Below, piece after piece: positions 17,287-25,277 of a DNA stretch of 64,000 bases. This DNA comes from Gemmatimonadota bacterium (GTDB taxonomy: Bacteria > Gemmatimonadota > Gemmatimonadetes > Palauibacterales > Palauibacteraceae). The position numbers and the translations under genes are program-made. Under the pieces are notes generated by a model. That model was not told where the DNA came from. It worked only from the letters and a program-made list of their open reading frames with translations, and did no database searches. The DNA lies in contig JAJEEM010000050.1 of the NCBI GenBank assembly GCA_022820995.1, positions 1-64,000 of the forward strand, given 5' to 3'. How positions within the stretch are numbered: position 1 is the first letter of the stretch; every line of letters begins with the position of its first letter.

Positions 17287-18504
17287 TCAGCTCGCACGGG
17301 CGTAACGGGCCGGCCAGTGGAGGGCGAGGGCCGCGTTGCCGCGGATGCCGGTCGCCAGTTCGTCGATCTCGATGTGCTCGTTGACGGTGTGGGCCAGCCG
17401 GTCGTCGCCGGGCCCGAAGCCGACCACGGTCATGCCCGCGAGCCCGAAGTGTCCGCCGTCGGTCGCAAAGTCCCAGATGTCGACAGGCGGCTCTGCCCCG
17501 AGCGGGGCGGCCAGGACCTCGACCGCCGTGCGAACCGCGTCGTGGTTGGCGGGCAGCGAGAGCGCCGGGTTGTCGGCCGGATACGTCATCTCGTACCCCG
17601 CGTAGCTCGAGCGCTCGTGCTGCGGGATCAGGATGTCGCTGCTCGATCCCTCGATCTCGCACGCGCGCAGCACGGGCAGGAGTTGCTCCCGCAGCGAGGC
17701 CGCGTCCTGCCCGGTCACGGTCCGGCAGTCGAGCGTGACCTCCGCCAGGCCTGGGATGACGTTGCCGCTGGTCTGATCCGTCCCGATGAGCGTCGGAGCG
17801 ATGGAGCAGGTGCCCAGATCGGGGTCGTGCGCGAGGTCGACGTCTTCCAGCGCCGCGAGGAATCGGCCGAGTACGGTCAGAGGGTTGCGGCCGATGTCGG
17901 TCATCGAGGCGTGGGCCATCCTCCCCCGCACCTGGACGCGGAGTTCGATCCGGCCCCGGTGTCCGCGACGGACCTCGTTCCGGCTGGGCTCGCCGATCAG
18001 GACCAGATCGGGCTGCAGCGTTTCCGCCATGTAGCGGGCGCCGAGTCCGCCGACTTCCTCCTGTACCGTTGCCGTCACGTAGACGTCGCCGGGAGGCCGC
18101 CGGCCGGCGGCGACGAGCCGGGCGATGCCGTGCACCTGTGCCGCGAGCGGTCCCTTGATGTCGATCGCGCCCCGCCCCCACAGCAGGCCGTCGTGGATCT
18201 CGCCGCCGTAGGGGTCGTGGGGCCAGTCCGCCGGATCCCCGGCGTCCACGTGGTCGAGATGGGTGTTGAACATCACCGAGGGCGCGTCGCCGGTTCCGCG
18301 GATGAGGCCGATGACGTTGCCCGCGGCGTCATAATCGATGTCGTCGTAGCCGAGCGCGCGCATCTCGGCGGCGACGAGCCCGGCCAGTTCGCCTTCTTCG
18401 CCCGGCATCGACTGCGTGCGGATGAGTCGCTGCAGGAAGCGGACGCAGGCGTCGAGCGCCCCGCGGGACAGCTCGGGAGCGGTATGGTCGTTTGACATCA
18501 TCAT
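17287..18504 (-). CDS. M20-family metallopeptidase/deacylase
   Basis: A 405-residue M20 di-zinc hydrolase of the ArgE/DapE/YgeY group. Visible metal and catalytic blocks are FNTHLDHVDAG, GRGAIDIKGPLAAQ, VQEEVGGLGARY (general base Glu) and LIGEPS. A dimerisation insert contains MAHASM, and the C-terminal His in GGHFGLAG completes the site. It probably removes an acyl or aminoacyl group from a small substrate. GAGG precedes the ATG triplet at 18504. It is the last gene of a leftward run of catabolic hydrolases (amidase, serine hydrolase, cyclase, acyl-CoA synthetase). Confidence 0.9.
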   Translation of the reverse strand: MMMSNDHTAPELSRGALDACVRFLQRLIRTQSMPGEEGELAGLVAAEMRALGYDDIDYDAAGNVIGLIRGTGDAPSVMFNTHLDHVDAGDPADWPHDPYGGEIHDGLLWGRGAIDIKGPLAAQVHGIARLVAAGRRPPGDVYVTATVQEEVGGLGARYMAETLQPDLVLIGEPSRNEVRRGHRGRIELRVQVRGRMAHASMTDIGRNPLTVLGRFLAALEDVDLAHDPDLGTCSIAPTLIGTDQTSGNVIPGLAEVTLDCRTVTGQDAASLREQLLPVLRACEIEGSSSDILIPQHERSSYAGYEMTYPADNPALSLPANHDAVRTAVEVLAAPLGAEPPVDIWDFATDGGHFGLAGMTVVGFGPGDDRLAHTVNEHIEIDELATGIRGNAALALHWPARYARAS

Positions 18505-18589
18505 GGTCGGTCCTCAGGGGGGTTCGGGTTCCGGAGGGTGGTCATCCCGGCTGACTCTCAATGCGGGACGGAAGGAGTTCCGTCAACAC

Positions 18590-19996
18590 TCACGCTTGCG
18601 CGACCACGGGCGGCAAGCCGATCGGGCACGCGTGCCGGATGGCCGACGCTACGGCAAGCGCCCGGCCCTCGCCGCGGGGCGGCGCGACGACCTGCAACCC
18701 GACGGGGAGCCCGGCCGCATCCAGCCCGGCCGGGACGCAGGCGACCGGCAGACCCGGCATCGAGAGCAGGAAGGTGGGGGCGATCCAGTCCACATACGTC
18801 TTCATCGGCCGCCCCCCGACCGTCTCCGGATAGTTCTGCTCCGCCGGGAAGGGCGGGATCGCCATGCACGGCGTCAAGAGCGCGTCGTACCGCTCGAGGA
18901 GGACGAGCAGCTCTTCCCTCACCCGGCGGCGCACGTTCTCCGCCGCCCCGATCTCCGCCGGAGTCAGCGACAGTCCCGAGCGGAGGTTCGCCGACACGTT
19001 GGGGCCGAAGGCGTCGACCCGGTGCAGTTCGGCCTCGAAATGGGACACGAACCAGTGCCCGCGGAGGACGAGAAACGCGTCCCACGCCCAGGAGAGGTCG
19101 AGATCCACCTCGTCCACCCGCGCGCCCGCCGCCCGAAGCGACACGAGCGCCTCGCGGCAGGCCGCCTCCACGCCGCCGTCGATTCCGATCCGCGCGATGT
19201 CGCCGCACCAGGCCCAGCGGCTCCCGGCGAGTTCGGCGGCGTCCGCCTCCGGCCAGAGCGGGTCGGGTGCCGTGACCGGCGAGGCCGGATCGGGTCCCGA
19301 GATCGCCCGCAGCCCGAAGGCGACGTCCTCCGGATCTCGTGCCATCAGGCCGGTCGACTGCAGGTCGTCCCACAAGTAGGCGGCGGGCACCGTCGGGACG
19401 AGCCCCGGCGTGGGGCGAAGCCCCGCGATGCCGCAGAAGGAGGCGGGGATCCGCAGCGAGCCGCCGAGATCCGTGCCCTGCGCGAGTGAGATCATCCCCG
19501 TCGCGAGGGCGACCGCTCCGCCTCCTGTCGACCCACCCGCGCTGAGGGCGGGGTTCCACGGGTTCCGGGTCACGCCGAACACTTCGTTCCACGTGTTTCC
19601 GCCCGCGGCGAACTCCGGCGTGTTCGTCTTCCCGAGGATCACCGCGCCGGCCTCGCGCAGGCGACGCACGACGAGCGCATCCACCTCGGGCACGTGGTCC
19701 GCGAAGAGCGGCGAGCCGTACGTCGTGCGGAGGCCCGCCGTCTCGGTCACGTCCTTGATGCCGACGACGAGCCCCGCGAGGGTTCCCGGATCCGCGCCCG
19801 CCCGGAGGGAGGCGTCGACGGCGGCCGCCTCCGCCTCCGCCTCGGGGTTCAGCGTGACGACGGCGTTGAGTTCTTCGTTGTGCCGTTCGACGCGGGCGAG
19901 GCAGGCGCCGAGCAGCTCGGCCGCGGCCAGCTCCCCCGCACGGATGCGCCGGGCCTGCTCCCGCGCGGAGAGCAGCGCCGGATCGTGGTGTTCCAT
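18590..19996 (-). CDS. Amidase (amidase-signature family)
   Basis: A 468-residue amidase-signature hydrolase using the Ser-cisSer-Lys triad. The Lys is in GIKDVTETAGLRTTYGS. The glycine/serine-rich signature is SAGGSTGGGAVALATG, followed by GTDLGGSLRIPASFCG with the nucleophile Ser and the cis-Ser. The length is typical. ATG 19996 is preferred over the GTG at 19999. Because it lacks GatB/GatC neighbours and sits in a hydrolase run, a catabolic amide or carbamate substrate is more likely than Glu-tRNA(Gln) amidation. That is inference from context. Confidence 0.92.
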   Translation of the reverse strand: MEHHDPALLSAREQARRIRAGELAAAELLGACLARVERHNEELNAVVTLNPEAEAEAAAVDASLRAGADPGTLAGLVVGIKDVTETAGLRTTYGSPLFADHVPEVDALVVRRLREAGAVILGKTNTPEFAAGGNTWNEVFGVTRNPWNPALSAGGSTGGGAVALATGMISLAQGTDLGGSLRIPASFCGIAGLRPTPGLVPTVPAAYLWDDLQSTGLMARDPEDVAFGLRAISGPDPASPVTAPDPLWPEADAAELAGSRWAWCGDIARIGIDGGVEAACREALVSLRAAGARVDEVDLDLSWAWDAFLVLRGHWFVSHFEAELHRVDAFGPNVSANLRSGLSLTPAEIGAAENVRRRVREELLVLLERYDALLTPCMAIPPFPAEQNYPETVGGRPMKTYVDWIAPTFLLSMPGLPVACVPAGLDAAGLPVGLQVVAPPRGEGRALAVASAIRHACPIGLPPVVAQA

Positions 19997-20027
19997 CACG
20001 GCGGACGAAGCTCCCCGGCCCCCGCGT

Positions 20028-21188
20028 TTACGGCAGGAACATCTGGGCGATCGCCTCGCCGTACCGAGCCGAATCGAAGGGCAGCGCGTTCGTCTGAAGC
20101 GCCACGACGACTCCGTACTCGTCCCAGTTGCCGAGAAAGGATCGCGTCCCCTTCACCGTGCCGGTGTGGCTCGGATAGCGGCGCCCCGCCTGGTCCGTGC
20201 GGATGAACCAGGCCAGCGCCTGCTCGTGCGCGATCGGCTCGCCCAGTCCGTCCGCGGACGAGGGATCGATCTGACGGATTCCCGGCTCGAGTTGCGGCCG
20301 GTGCATCTCCGTCACCGTCTCGGGGCCGAGGAGCCGGCCGTCGTTGATCGCGATCGCGAAGCGGACGAGATCTTCCACGTTCGAGATGATCCCGCCGCCG
20401 GCGTACTTGTAGCTCGGGTCCTCCGGCGGGGCGTTGATGAAGCGGCCGGATTCACCCCGGACGTAGCCTCGGCCGCGGTGCTGCACGACCCGCGACGGGA
20501 CATCGAACTGGGTGGCGAACATCCCGGCCGGCTCCCACACGTAGCGCTTGAGGTACTCCTCGAAATCCATCCCCGACGCCGCCTCGACGACCCCGTGCTG
20601 CAGGTTGTGGGCGTGCGACGAGTACATCCACCCGGAGTCCGTGTCGTAGGCGAGGGGGTCGTCGCGCCACAGCTCCGTCGCCTCCTCGAAGGTGTCGTAA
20701 TGCCGCAGGCTGAGCAGGTCGTGCGGGCCGAACTCGACCCCGTTGTAGTGCCTTATGCCCGACGTGTGGATGAGGATGTGCCGCACCGTGATCGGGAATT
20801 CACGTTCCGGATACCACGGCATGTACGTCTGGAGCGTCGCGTCGAGGTCCACCTTCCCCTGCTCGACGAGCTGCATGAGGCCGACCACGGCCAGCACCTT
20901 CGACACGGATCCCGTGTTGTGGACCGTCCGGCCGGTGGCGGGAGTGCGATTGTCGAGTTCGGCGACGCCCACGCCCTCCGAGAAGACGATCTCGCCGTCC
21001 ACCGCCACCGCGACGGACAGCCCGGGAAGGTCGTTGTCGTGGCGGATCTGCTCCATGTAGTCGAGCAGCCCTTCCCGCGAATGGCTCTGGGCCGCCAGCG
21101 GGGCCGCGGCCTGCATGAGGAAGCAGAGGGTCAGTACGAGCGACAGCTGCGACAGTACGTTCGCCCGCGCACGGTTCGTGATCTTCAT
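20028..21188 (-). CDS. Exported serine hydrolase (class C beta-lactamase/esterase fold)
   Basis: A 386-residue secreted protein with signal SLVLTLCFLMQAAAPLAAQ. The beta-lactamase/transpeptidase-like fold is shown by SxxK in NTGSVSKVLAV, a YSS-type second motif (MYSSHAHNLQ, where the family usually has YxN) and a late HTG in SHTGTVKGTRS in place of KTG. These are the features of the esterase/D-aminopeptidase-like branch. An antibiotic role is unlikely; a peptidase or esterase role on small amides or esters is more plausible. It lies 31 bases upstream of the amidase gene. Confidence 0.88.
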   Translation of the reverse strand: MKITNRARANVLSQLSLVLTLCFLMQAAAPLAAQSHSREGLLDYMEQIRHDNDLPGLSVAVAVDGEIVFSEGVGVAELDNRTPATGRTVHNTGSVSKVLAVVGLMQLVEQGKVDLDATLQTYMPWYPEREFPITVRHILIHTSGIRHYNGVEFGPHDLLSLRHYDTFEEATELWRDDPLAYDTDSGWMYSSHAHNLQHGVVEAASGMDFEEYLKRYVWEPAGMFATQFDVPSRVVQHRGRGYVRGESGRFINAPPEDPSYKYAGGGIISNVEDLVRFAIAINDGRLLGPETVTEMHRPQLEPGIRQIDPSSADGLGEPIAHEQALAWFIRTDQAGRRYPSHTGTVKGTRSFLGNWDEYGVVVALQTNALPFDSARYGEAIAQMFLP

Positions 21189-21268
21189 CGTTCCACTTCT
21201 CCGTCTGAAGACTTCCTCGGGCGCTCATGTACGCCCGACGATCCAATCTCGACTGTTTCCCTGTGCCT

Positions 21269-22057
21269 CTATTCCTCGAGAAACGCCACCACGCGGCAGA
21301 AGGCGGCTTCCCCTCCCTTGAACTTCCAGGGGAAGCACCCGATGGTGAGCCGCCGGTTCTGCAGCTCCGGGGCGGCGATCCGTCCGCCGAGGTTCTCTAT
21401 GTGCATGCAGTTATGCGGGAAGAGCGCATTGTGCGTGAGCTGATAGTGCTCCTCCGGGAACAGTTCATCCACGGCCGCGGCGCCGCCGAACACCTTCTCC
21501 GCCATCGCCCGCACGCGGTCGCAGTGTCCGAAGGTGCCCTTCCCGAGGAATCTCCCGATCGGGAGGTTCATGGGATGATCCGTGGAGATCGCGTCCACGC
21601 CCCACACCTTGATCTTCCGGTCGATGAGCCACTGCACCATGTCGGGGTGCGCGCCGGGGTGGGTGTGCACGTAGCGCTCCTCGTTCGCCTCGGCGCCGAA
21701 CTGCGCGAAGCGCTCCCAGCCCGTGTGCAGGATCAGGAGGTCCCCATCGCGGATCTCCACCCGCGATTCGATCATCTCGGGCGTGTACGCGGCGAGATCG
21801 CTCATCTCGTCGCGCAGGTCGACGATCACGCCGTCCCCGTACAGCCACTCGAGGGGGATCTCGTCGATCGTCATCCCGTTGGTCACGAAGTGGCGGGGGG
21901 CGTCGAGGTGCGTGCCCATGTGGTTCGAGGTCTGGATGTACTGCGCGTTCACCCCGTGTTCGACCTTCCGCTTGATGTACTTCACTTCGAAGGGGGGATA
22001 GTAGGGCCAGAAGAAGCAGTCCTGATTGAGGGGCTGCGAGAGATCGTAGAGTTTCAT
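21269..22057 (-). CDS. Cyclase-family metal hydrolase (kynurenine-formamidase fold)
   Basis: A 262-residue soluble enzyme of the cyclase family (PF04199-type), which includes kynurenine formamidase and isatin hydrolase. The diagnostic metal motif SNHMGTHLDAPRHF is present, followed by VDLRDEM, ILHTGWERF and GVDAISTDHPMN. These enzymes hydrolyse N-formyl or cyclic amide bonds. No other kynurenine-pathway gene is nearby, so the substrate is uncertain. With the amidase, M20 peptidase and acid:CoA ligase around it, breakdown of a cyclic amide or imide to a dicarboxylic acid is a reasonable guess. Confidence 0.9.
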   Translation of the reverse strand: MKLYDLSQPLNQDCFFWPYYPPFEVKYIKRKVEHGVNAQYIQTSNHMGTHLDAPRHFVTNGMTIDEIPLEWLYGDGVIVDLRDEMSDLAAYTPEMIESRVEIRDGDLLILHTGWERFAQFGAEANEERYVHTHPGAHPDMVQWLIDRKIKVWGVDAISTDHPMNLPIGRFLGKGTFGHCDRVRAMAEKVFGGAAAVDELFPEEHYQLTHNALFPHNCMHIENLGGRIAAPELQNRRLTIGCFPWKFKGGEAAFCRVVAFLEE

Positions 22058-22154
22058 GAGCGCTCGGCTCCACCGGGTTCGAGGTTGAGGTGTCGAGGAC
22101 TAACGGCCGTACGCTCCCCCATCCGGTCGGGGAACGCAATGGCCTCCGCCCCGG

Positions 22155-23723
22155 TCACGGCGGTGGGATGGGGATGTCGAAGAGCGCCTTTACGGCGGGC
22201 TTTTGCACCTTGCCCATCGCGTTGCGGGGCAGGTCGTCGACCAGGCGCCAGGCGCGAGGCACCTTGTAGCGGGCGAGCCGCTCCCGGACCCACGGATCCA
22301 GCCGCTCGGGGAGCGAGTCGGGTCGCGGCGCCGCGCCGGGCTCGGGGACGACCGCGGCGGCGATCCGTTCTCCCCAGTCTTCGTCGGGGATCCCGACCAC
22401 GGCGCAGTCCCTCACGGCCGGGTGCGTGCGCAGGAGTTCCTCGATCTCGACCGCCGAGATCTTGTAGCCGCCGCTCTTGAGGATGTCGACGGAGCGGCGC
22501 CCCAGCAGGCGGTAGTAGCCGTCCTCGAGGACCGCCTCATCTCCGGTCAGGAACCACCCGTCGACGAAGGCGGCCGCCGTCTCTTCGGGACGCCGCCAGT
22601 ATTCGGAGAACACCATGGGGCCGCGGATCCGGATTTCCCCCGATTCTCCGGGCTCGAACGCTTCCACGCCCTCCGCGAGCACGCGCCCGGTGGCCGGGCG
22701 CACGAGGCGCAGGCCGACGCCGGGGAGCGGCTGGCCCACGGTGCCCGCTCGCCGCTCGCCCTCGTAGGGATTCGAGAGCCCCATGCCGATCTCCGTCATG
22801 CCGTAGCGCTCGAGGAGCCGGTGCCCGGTGATCTCCTCCCACCGCTCGAACGCGCGCACGGGGAGGGCCGCCGAACCCGACACCATCAGCCGGAGCGCGC
22901 GGACGCCCCGCGACCATCGTTCGCGCGTGGAGCGGTCCGCCGCGTCCCAGGCGCGCAGGAGCTTCGCGTAGATGGTCGGCACGGCCATGAACACGCTGAT
23001 GTCGCCCGAGGCCAGGCGTTCCCAGGTGGACGCCGGATCGAAGGACCCGCCGAACTCCACCGTGGCCCCCGCATGGAGCGGACAGCAGAGGGCGTTGACG
23101 ATCCCGTGCGTGTGGTGGAGGGGGAGGACGTGGAGGATGCGGTCGTCGCGCTCCCACTTCCACGCGTCGAGCAGCGACCGGATGTGCGCCTCGATCTGGC
23201 CGTGCGTCGTCACGACGCCCTTGGGGCGTCCCGTCGTGCCGCTCGTGTAGAGGATCATCGCGGGTCGATCCAGTCCGACCGGTGGCAGCGGACCCGGGTC
23301 GGGGGCGTCGGACGCGGAGGCGCTCGCGTCCGGGTCGGATGCGTCGTGGAACGGGATGCCGCGCTCCCGCGCGGGGCCCTCGACGCGGCGTCCCGTTTCT
23401 CCGGCTCCGATGAGCGCGGCGCAGTCCGCGTCATCGATCACGTATTCGATCTCACGGGCGGGATGGTCCGGACAGAGGGGGACGGCGATCCCGCCGGCCC
23501 GCCAGATGGCCCACTGGGTGACGACGTACTCGAATCCCGGCTCCATGAGAAACCCCACCCGGGCCCCGTCGAGGTCGGCGGCACCGGCTCCGGCAAGGAG
23601 ACATCGGGCCCGCCGCCGCGATTCCGCTTCGAGTTCGCCGTACGTGCGGGACGCGCCGCCCGAGAGCACCGCCGTCCTCGCCGACCACTCGCGGGGCGGA
23701 TGAAAGAGACGCGGGACGGTCAT
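22155..23723 (-). CDS. Malonyl-CoA-synthetase-like AMP-forming acid:CoA ligase
   Basis: A 522-residue ANL-superfamily ligase that activates a carboxylic acid as an adenylate and then makes the CoA thioester. The core motifs are ILYTSGTTGRPKGVV, the LPLHHTHGIVNAL helix typical of MatB/ACSF3-type malonyl-CoA synthetases, ERYGMTEIGMGLSNP, FLTGDEA and a C-terminal Lys in RNAMGKVQKP. The Arg-rich malonate-specific positions cannot be confirmed by eye, so other short diacids are possible. It heads the leftward catabolic run, consistent with activating a diacid made by the upstream hydrolases. Confidence 0.88.
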   Translation of the reverse strand: MTVPRLFHPPREWSARTAVLSGGASRTYGELEAESRRRARCLLAGAGAADLDGARVGFLMEPGFEYVVTQWAIWRAGGIAVPLCPDHPAREIEYVIDDADCAALIGAGETGRRVEGPARERGIPFHDASDPDASASASDAPDPGPLPPVGLDRPAMILYTSGTTGRPKGVVTTHGQIEAHIRSLLDAWKWERDDRILHVLPLHHTHGIVNALCCPLHAGATVEFGGSFDPASTWERLASGDISVFMAVPTIYAKLLRAWDAADRSTRERWSRGVRALRLMVSGSAALPVRAFERWEEITGHRLLERYGMTEIGMGLSNPYEGERRAGTVGQPLPGVGLRLVRPATGRVLAEGVEAFEPGESGEIRIRGPMVFSEYWRRPEETAAAFVDGWFLTGDEAVLEDGYYRLLGRRSVDILKSGGYKISAVEIEELLRTHPAVRDCAVVGIPDEDWGERIAAAVVPEPGAAPRPDSLPERLDPWVRERLARYKVPRAWRLVDDLPRNAMGKVQKPAVKALFDIPIPPP

Positions 23724-23779
23724 CTCAACCGCATGCGTCGGTCACGGGTCCGAGTTGGCACCGCCGGGAAGGGTTCAGC

Positions 23780-24034
23780 CTACTTTGCGTGGGCTTCGTA
23801 GTACGCGCGGAGGATCGCATTGATCCTCGTCTGATATCCTCTGCCCTGTTCCTTCAACCACGCGAGAACATCGCTGTCGAGACGGATCGTGACCTGCTTC
23901 TTGCCGGGGGGAACCACGACCCGCGCCGTCGCGAAAAACGAGGCATCGACCTCCGGGATGTCCGAGTAATCGATGTCCTCATCCGTCATCCGGTCGATCC
24001 GCTTCAGATCGCTCTTCATACGCTTGTTGCTCAC
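23780..24034 (-). CDS. brnA: BrnA-type antitoxin
   Basis: An 84-residue antitoxin of the BrnA family. The start region (MKSDLKRIDRMTDEDIDYSDIPE) is the hallmark of the family. The C-terminal half KKQVTIRLDSDVLAWLKEQGRGYQTRINAILRAYYEAH is a ribbon-helix-helix DNA-binding domain. The protein neutralises BrnT and, in characterised systems, represses the operon. The start may be ATG 24034 or the internal ATG 24019; either way it overlaps the toxin's 3' end by 40-56 bases, as is usual for this module. Confidence 0.92.
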   Translation of the reverse strand: MSNKRMKSDLKRIDRMTDEDIDYSDIPEVDASFFATARVVVPPGKKQVTIRLDSDVLAWLKEQGRGYQTRINAILRAYYEAHAK

Positions 24035-24269
24035 GGCTATTCGCCTTTCTCATCGAGATGATCCGCGTGTTCCCGTTGCGTGTCGTGTGGGCGATGATCA
24101 CCAGCCGGCCCTCAAGGAAGCCGAATGTGATGTAGCGCTCCTCTCCGTAGTCGAAACGTGTGTCTTCAAGAGTCAGACACGATCCGGAAAACACCTTCGG
24201 CGCATCTTCGAAGCTGAGACCGTGCTTCAGCCAGTTCTCGTCGTTCTTCTTTCCATCCCATTCATACAA
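23979..24269 (-). CDS. brnT: BrnT-type ribonuclease toxin
   Basis: A 96-residue toxin of the BrnT family, a RelE-like RNase fold that blocks translation. The start MYEWDGKKNDENWLKHGLSFEDA is characteristic, as is EERYITFGFLEGRLVIIAHTTRNGNTRIISMRKANSREQQAYEE, which holds the basic and acidic catalytic positions. The order is toxin first, antitoxin second, as in Brucella BrnTA. A Shine-Dalgarno (GGGGGAG) lies seven bases before ATG 24269. The module is visibly poorer in GC than its neighbours, which suggests recent acquisition. A perfect palindrome lies about 55 bases upstream. Confidence 0.93.
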   Translation of the reverse strand: MYEWDGKKNDENWLKHGLSFEDAPKVFSGSCLTLEDTRFDYGEERYITFGFLEGRLVIIAHTTRNGNTRIISMRKANSREQQAYEERSEADRPDDG

Positions 24270-24322
24270 TGCTCCCCCGCCCCTCCCATCCCCTTGTTAG
24301 ACGCAAACATATTTCCGCATAA

Positions 24323-24340
24323 TACCTACACTTGTAGGTA
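24323..24340 (-). promoter_or_regulatory. Palindromic operator candidate of the brnTA module
   Basis: TACCTACA-CT-TGTAGGTA is a perfect 8-bp inverted repeat with a two-base spacer in an AT-rich patch, about 55 bases upstream of the brnT start. BrnA proteins repress their own promoter through ribbon-helix-helix binding to such repeats, so this is the likely autoregulation site. A TTGACA lies just upstream on the same strand, but its spacing to any good -10 is uncertain. Confidence 0.6.
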
Positions 24341-24356
24341 CGTGGACGTTCCGATG

Positions 24357-25277
24357 TCAAGAATCAGCAGTCAGGCCGTGCTCAGCCGTGCGCGGGTGGT
24401 AAGCGCGCCATAGCACGCGTTCCGTGAGGACGCGGATCAGGTGGCGTCGGTATTCCTCGGTTGCGTGCATGTCGGCGGCGGGTTCGGCGGTCTCCGCGCA
24501 TGCGGCCGCGGCGGCTTCGATCGCTTCGGGCGTCGGCTTCTCGCCGACGAGCGTCTGCGCGGCCTCCCGCATCAGACATGGCGTGGAGCCCCCGTTCACG
24601 AGCGAGATGGCCGCGTCGTCGCAAACCCCGCTGGAGTTCAGCCGCACGCGCGCGGCCACGCCGGCGAGAGCGTAGTCGCCTCGGCGCCGGGCCACCTCCT
24701 CGAAGGCCGTCCCCTCCCGGGGGGCGGACGGCGGCACCTCGATCGCGGTCAGGAGTTCACCGGGCTCGAGCGCGGAGAAGAAGGGGCCGAGGAAGAAGTC
24801 GCCCAGGTCCAGCGTTCGCTCCACCCGGGAGCCGGACTCTCCGTCGCGCGCGCGGCGCGTGAGCCGGACCCGCGCCCCCAGCGTGAGGAGAACCGCGGGC
24901 AGTTCCGCGGCCGGATCGGCGTGGGCCACGGAGCCCCCCACGGTGCCCCGCGAACGAATCTGGGGGTGCGCGATGAAGCGCGCGGCCTCCGCGAGGAGCG
25001 GGATCCGCCGTCCGATGAACGGGTCGCGTTCGAGCGCCGAGAGCCGGGTCATCGCCCCCAGAAGCAGCCCTCCGTCCTCCGTTTCCTCGACCCGCGACAG
25101 CGCCTCGATCCCGTTCAAGTCCACGAGACGTTCCGGCTCCGCAAGACGGAAGTTCAGCATAGGGACGAAGCTCTGTCCCCCCGCGAGAGGTCGGGCCTCC
25201 ACCGAAATGTCCGCGAGCGCCTCCAGCGCTTCGTCGAGGGTGGCCGCAGCCACGTAGTCGAAGGGCGGCGGCTTCAC
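24357..25277 (-). CDS. FAD-binding medium subunit of a xanthine-dehydrogenase-family hydroxylase
   Basis: A 306-residue CoxM/CutM-like flavoprotein subunit. The N-terminus FDYVAAATLDEALEAL leads into the FAD loop ARPLAGGQSFVPMLNFRLAEPERLVDLN. A second FAD motif, HPQIRSRGTVGGSVAHADPAAE, follows. The C-terminal domain ends with YRRHLIRVLTERVLWRAY. It passes electrons from the iron-sulfur subunit to an acceptor. The GTG start at 25277 overlaps the TGA of the large-subunit gene as GTGA. It is the last gene of the operon. Confidence 0.93.
   Translation of the reverse strand: MKPPPFDYVAAATLDEALEALADISVEARPLAGGQSFVPMLNFRLAEPERLVDLNGIEALSRVEETEDGGLLLGAMTRLSALERDPFIGRRIPLLAEAARFIAHPQIRSRGTVGGSVAHADPAAELPAVLLTLGARVRLTRRARDGESGSRVERTLDLGDFFLGPFFSALEPGELLTAIEVPPSAPREGTAFEEVARRRGDYALAGVAARVRLNSSGVCDDAAISLVNGGSTPCLMREAAQTLVGEKPTPEAIEAAAAACAETAEPAADMHATEEYRRHLIRVLTERVLWRAYHPRTAEHGLTADS

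Noticed and set aside
20028-21188. Serine hydrolase as an antibiotic-resistance beta-lactamase
   Set aside because: The second and third motifs are YSS and HTG, not YxN and KTG, and the gene lies in a catabolic run.
24295-24320. TATGTTTG on the minus strand upstream of brnT as a Bacteroidota-type -7 element
   Set aside because: The rest of the window does not suggest Bacteroidota and a single match of this length can be chance.
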